From: Candidatus Zhuqueibacterota bacterium
Lineage (GTDB): Bacteria > Zhuqueibacterota > Zhuqueibacteria > Oceanimicrobiales > Oceanimicrobiaceae
Direction: 5' to 3'
Assembly: GCA_029262005.1 (NCBI GenBank)
Contig: JAJDAG010000149.1
Coordinates: 61,859-125,858 of the forward strand
Length of the DNA stretch: 64,000 bases
The notes beneath the pieces were generated by a model. That model was not told the origin of the DNA. It saw only the letters and a program-made list of their open reading frames with translations, and did not search any database. This document shows, piece after piece, positions 61,144-64,000 of this stretch (position 1 is the first letter of the stretch; every line of letters begins with the position of its first letter). A program made the translations under genes and the position numbers.

Positions 61144-61689
61144 ATGATAGAGACTTTTAAAAAATACGAACATGCGCCGCCACACCTTTTTAGGGCAAAT
61201 GCGAAGTATTTCATCACTGGGGCAACTTATAAGAAAAGGCACATTCTCCTGTCCGATGCGATAAAGGAAAGAACTTTGGAATATATGTTCAAAAGCTTTG
61301 AGCATTTTGATTGGCAGATTGAGGATTGGACGTTGCTCAATAACCACTACCATATCATGGCGCAGGCACCGGAAAATGCAGACACACTGGCAAATGTCAT
61401 CAACAACTTTCATAAATTCAGCGCGAACTGGATCAAAAAACATATGCCTTTGAATCCGGGTTCGGAAAAAATATGGCACAACTACTGGGATACTTGTATC
61501 ACTTACGAAAATTCTTATTTTGCGAGAATTAATTATATCTGGTTTAACCCGGTTAAACACAAATATGTTTTACAACCCCAGGAATGGCGTTTCGGGAGTT
61601 ATGCTGCCAGAACAAAAGCCGGTTACGATAAAGAGGATATTATCAAAAAATATCCTTTTAACGACTTAAGCATCAAGGATGATTTTTGA
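61144..61689 (+). mobile_element. REP-associated tyrosine transposase (RAYT, Y1_Tnp)
   Basis: This intact 181-aa gene encodes an HUH single-strand transposase of the IS200/IS605-related RAYT group. The metal-binding HxH is in LLNNHYHIMAQ, and the candidate catalytic Tyr lies in SYFARINYIWFNP. Such enzymes move REP/REPIN repeats. It lies exactly between repeats R2 and R3, whose ends form REP-type hairpins. The unit sits between the cas4 side and cas1, so the cas operon has been opened here. The protein has no visible truncation. Confidence 0.9.
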
Positions 61690-61693
61690 AAAT

Positions 61694-61854
61694 ATGGAGT
61701 ACATCGACTTTGTCAATGCGCGTCGCCGGCAGTCGATGTACATACGCAAGCAGAGAATTTATTGGAATGTGGACTATATTTAAGATAGGACATTTGGGGG
61801 AGTCTTTACAGCGACTAACGCCGCTGAGGCATTGACACAGTCAATGCACTCCAT
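61694..61854 (+). repeat. REPIN-like repeat R3
   Basis: This 161-bp copy follows the transposase stop by 4 bases and ends 8 bases before the cas1 ATG. It shares the same terminal hairpins with a few substitutions (CATCGACTTTGTCAATG at the left, ACACAGTCAATG at the right). It probably carries whatever signal drives cas1 translation, since it lies right where a cas1 leader should be. Confidence 0.87.
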
Positions 61855-61862
61855 AAAAAGAT

Positions 61863-62954
61863 ATGGCAAGAAACTACTACATATTCAACCCCGGTCGTTT
61901 GCGCCGCAAGCAAAACACGGTGTTCTTTCATCGCTACGCGCAGATTGCCGAAGACAGGGTGCTGGCAGACTTTGAAGAAGCGGTTGCAGATGATCTGGAC
62001 CTGATAGATGGCGATCCGGAAACAGAGTTTGAGGAATCGGACAAAAAGAAAGCGATTCCGGTGGAAGACATCGAGGCGATTTACGTGTTCGGTGAAACGG
62101 ATTTCAACCGCAAGTTCTTCAATTTTTGCAGCAGTCGCCAAATACCGGTACATGTCTTCAACTATTTCGGCTTTTATAGCGGCACATTTTACCCGCGTGA
62201 GTTTCTCAACAGTGGTGAGCTTTTGGTGCAGCAAGTGGTGCATCAGCAAAACCATCCGCAGCGACTGGAGCTGGCGCAGGCATTTGTAAAAGGGGCTTGC
62301 GTCAATATTGTCAAGAACCTGCAGTACTACGACAATCGCGGCAAAGATTGTTCTTTCTTTTTACAGGACATTGAGCGCTTGCAGAAAAAAATTGAAACTA
62401 CAAAACAGATTTTTGAGCTAATGGGCATTGAAGGCAATATCCGTCAAACGTATTTTAAGGCCTGGCCACTGCTTATTGATCGGGAAACTGATTTCAAGAA
62501 ACGCGTCCGGCGGCCACCCGACAATGAAATAAACGCACTTATTGGCTTTGCCAACAGTATGGTTTATACAACCATTCTCAGTGAAATTTATAAAACACAA
62601 CTCAGTCCGCTGGTTTCATTTCTGCATGAGCCGGGCACCAAGAGGTTTAGTTTGTCTCTGGATCTTGCAGAAATTTTTAAGCCTTTGCTGGCTGATCGCT
62701 TAATTTTTACTTTGCTTAATCGCAATCAGTTGACTGACAAGCACTTTACCCGCAAAGGCAAGGTATGTTGGCTTAGTGAGGCGGGGCGTAAAATTTTTGT
62801 GCGTGGTTTTGATGAGCGACTGCGTGTCACCATCAAACACAAAAAACTCGGGCGCAGTGTCAGCTATCGCCGCTTGATTCGGCTGGAGTGCTATAAACTG
62901 ATCAAACATTTACTGAAACAGGAGCCATACAAACCGTTTACTATTTGGTGGTAA
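61863..62954 (+). CDS. cas1: Cas1 integrase with an acidic N-terminal insertion
   Basis: This 363-aa protein inserts new spacers together with Cas2. Catalytic candidates are Glu190 (GIEGNIRQTYF), His255 (FLHEPGTKRFS) and Asp267/Glu270 (LDLAEIFKP), all present. It is about 30 residues longer than usual because of an acidic stretch at about 28-62 (AEDRVLADFEEAVADDLDLI and GDPETEFEESDKKK) in the N-terminal beta domain. The ATG at 61863 has only a weak ribosome binding site, since the REPIN-like repeat R3 ends 8 bases upstream. cas2 follows 56 bases later. Confidence 0.94.
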   Translation: MARNYYIFNPGRLRRKQNTVFFHRYAQIAEDRVLADFEEAVADDLDLIDGDPETEFEESDKKKAIPVEDIEAIYVFGETDFNRKFFNFCSSRQIPVHVFNYFGFYSGTFYPREFLNSGELLVQQVVHQQNHPQRLELAQAFVKGACVNIVKNLQYYDNRGKDCSFFLQDIERLQKKIETTKQIFELMGIEGNIRQTYFKAWPLLIDRETDFKKRVRRPPDNEINALIGFANSMVYTTILSEIYKTQLSPLVSFLHEPGTKRFSLSLDLAEIFKPLLADRLIFTLLNRNQLTDKHFTRKGKVCWLSEAGRKIFVRGFDERLRVTIKHKKLGRSVSYRRLIRLECYKLIKHLLKQEPYKPFTIWW

Positions 62955-63010
62955 CAGGCTATACTCCAGGACAAGGTTTGTTTTTTGAACAATTAAATGA
63001 TTTGTAAATT

Positions 63011-63274
63011 ATGTATGTGATACTGGTTTATGACATTGGCGAAAGACGCGTTGTCAGGGCGCTAAAAATATGCCGCATGTATTTGACCTGGGTGCAAAAC
63101 AGCGTCTTTGAAGGCGAGCTTAGCGAGGCAAAGCTGAAACAACTTAAACTACGGCTCAAGAGAATGATGAATCCAAAGGAAGATTCTGTGCTCATATACC
63201 GGATGCGTGATAAGAAATTTTCAAATAAAGAGGTTTTGGGGGTTGAAAAGAACTCAACAGATACGTTTCTTTAG
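63011..63274 (+). CDS. cas2: Cas2 adaptation protein
   Basis: This 87-aa protein dimerises and bridges two Cas1 dimers to form the spacer integrase. The family start is typical (MYVILVYDIGERRV, with the metal-site Asp8), followed by LTWVQNSVFEGELSEAKL and VLIYRMRDKKF. Length is normal. It is the last cas gene, and its stop lies 131 bases before the first repeat of the array, as expected for an adaptation-leader-array arrangement. Confidence 0.95.
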   Translation: MYVILVYDIGERRVVRALKICRMYLTWVQNSVFEGELSEAKLKQLKLRLKRMMNPKEDSVLIYRMRDKKFSNKEVLGVEKNSTDTFL

Positions 63275-63405
63275 TTTGTGGAACCGTGCATGCTGTTGTA
63301 ATAAATACGTCGACTTTTTGCCTGTTAATGCAGGATTGGGGATCGACGGCTTATTTGTCAGTTCCGAAGGAGGCAAACACTTGTTTTTTATGGCCTGAAA
63401 AACGG
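63275..63405 (+). promoter_or_regulatory. CRISPR leader
   Basis: This 131-base stretch lies between cas2 and the first repeat. It should hold the array promoter and the integration signal for new spacers. A CGTCGA/TCGACG inverted pair at about 63308-63346 is the only structure I see. It is not a gene despite a 63-codon open frame over it. Confidence 0.7.
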
Positions 63406-64000
63406 GTCTTAATCGAACTATGGTAGGATTGAAATATAACAAAGCATAAAACATCATTGTCATAAGTTCTAAGTCTTAATCGAACTATGGTAGGATTGAA
63501 ATGAATTAAACCACACAGCCTCAGCTGGTATGCCAAGTCTTAATCGAACTATGGTAGGATTGAAATCAGTAGGTAACAATGTATAAAATTAACCCTACGG
63601 GTGTCTTAATCGAACTATGGTAGGATTGAAATTCAAAAGCAGGAGGCATAAGTTCAACTCTTGCACTGTCTTAATCGAACTATGGTAGGATTGAAATATA
63701 AAACCTAATCATTTTCTTTCTCCAATTAAAAAGTCTTAATCGAACTATGGTAGGATTGAAATACTCTCAAGACCTTTCTTCCGCCTGTGTATATCATAAG
63801 TCTTAATCGAACTATGGTAGGATTGAAATATAAAACCTAATCATTTTCTTTCTCCAATTAAAAAGGGTCTTAATCGAACTATGGTAGGATTGAAATCTTA
63901 TCTTTCAATGCCTGGGCTTCCTCTCTATCAGGTCTTAATCGAACTATGGTAGGATTGAAATTAACATTTGATTGTATTTTGCAATTTCACCTTGAAGTGT
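63406..64000 (+). CRISPR. Type I-B CRISPR array, nine repeats visible, running off the window
   Basis: The repeat is 30 bp. It starts GTCTTAATCGAAC and ends GGTAGGATTGAAAT. Nine copies start at 63406, 63473, 63537, 63603, 63668, 63733, 63800, 63867 and 63932 and look identical. Eight complete spacers are 37, 34, 36, 35, 35, 37, 37 and 35 bases. After the ninth repeat a further spacer fills the window to its end, where GT may begin repeat ten. The ATTGAAAT 3' end and the position after cas1-cas2 give the direction of transcription: left to right, newest spacers at the left. Spacers 5 and 7 are the same sequence apart from length. Confidence 0.98.

Noticed and set aside
63207..63398. A 63-codon open frame between cas2 and the array
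   Set aside because: It overlaps the cas2 end and runs through the leader; position and lack of a ribosome binding site argue for non-coding leader DNA.

Overview
This window looks like chromosomal DNA from a Gram-negative bacterium of the Bacteroidota/Ignavibacteriota/Calditrichota/KSB1 sphere. Three large exported proteins end in a type IX secretion sorting domain built around an NYPNPFN motif. There are several lipoproteins, a HEAT-repeat/cyclophilin lipoprotein and a reverse transsulfuration pair. GC content is in the mid-forties. I saw no rRNA or tRNA gene, and the exact phylum cannot be fixed from this sequence alone.

Region 1 (1-7.7 kb) holds a type IX secreted FG-GAP protein, an ECF sigma/anti-sigma pair, a membrane TIR protein with a DUF1566 domain, and a HigB toxin followed by a HigA antitoxin fused to an ImmA/IrrE protease. 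Region 2 (7.7-14.6 kb) is housekeeping: RecD, MazG-like, Tag, nitroreductase, HEAT-cyclophilin and a Gfo/Idh oxidoreductase. Region 3 (14.9-22.0 kb) is regulatory. A sigma-54 activator is followed by two tandem palindromes and a sigma-54 promoter, which drive a 392-aa unknown gene and a tiny zinc-finger (HxxxCxxC) gene, closed by a terminator. A sigma-70 promoter then drives two PATAN (DUF4388) proteins whose receiver domains carry Glu at the phosphorylation site, plus a protein with a degenerate GTPase fold. Region 4 (22-28 kb) has cystathionine beta-synthase, a cystathionine gamma-synthase/lyase, a membrane gluzincin peptidase, Sua5/YciO, a low-molecular-weight phosphatase and a pentaheme cytochrome. 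Region 5 (28-50.6 kb) carries more secreted proteins, RarA, a ClpP-like protease, transporters, a SpoIIE phosphatase, an M61 peptidase, an NCS2 permease, a TetR regulator and a ferredoxin.

Region 6 (50.8-64 kb) is a type I-B CRISPR-Cas locus: cas6, an unknown 300-aa gene, cas8b, cas7, cas5, cas3, cas4, a hypothetical gene, a REP-associated transposase flanked by REPIN-like repeats, cas1, cas2, and an array with nine repeats visible that runs off the window. cas8b holds an internal ribosome binding site and start codon that should give a separate Cas11 small subunit. The cas8b-cas3 block is clearly AT-richer than cas6, the unknown gene, cas4 and cas1, which suggests a swapped interference cassette. 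Two spacers share the same 35 bases but differ in length at one end.

Intergenic DNA is rich in short dispersed and palindromic repeats. Three families recur within the window (5.6/7.6 kb, 7.5/49.3 kb, 10.0/38.9 kb). There is also a 20-21 bp tandem array, a 21-bp array, and a 0.9-kb gene-free stretch made of nested inverted repeats.
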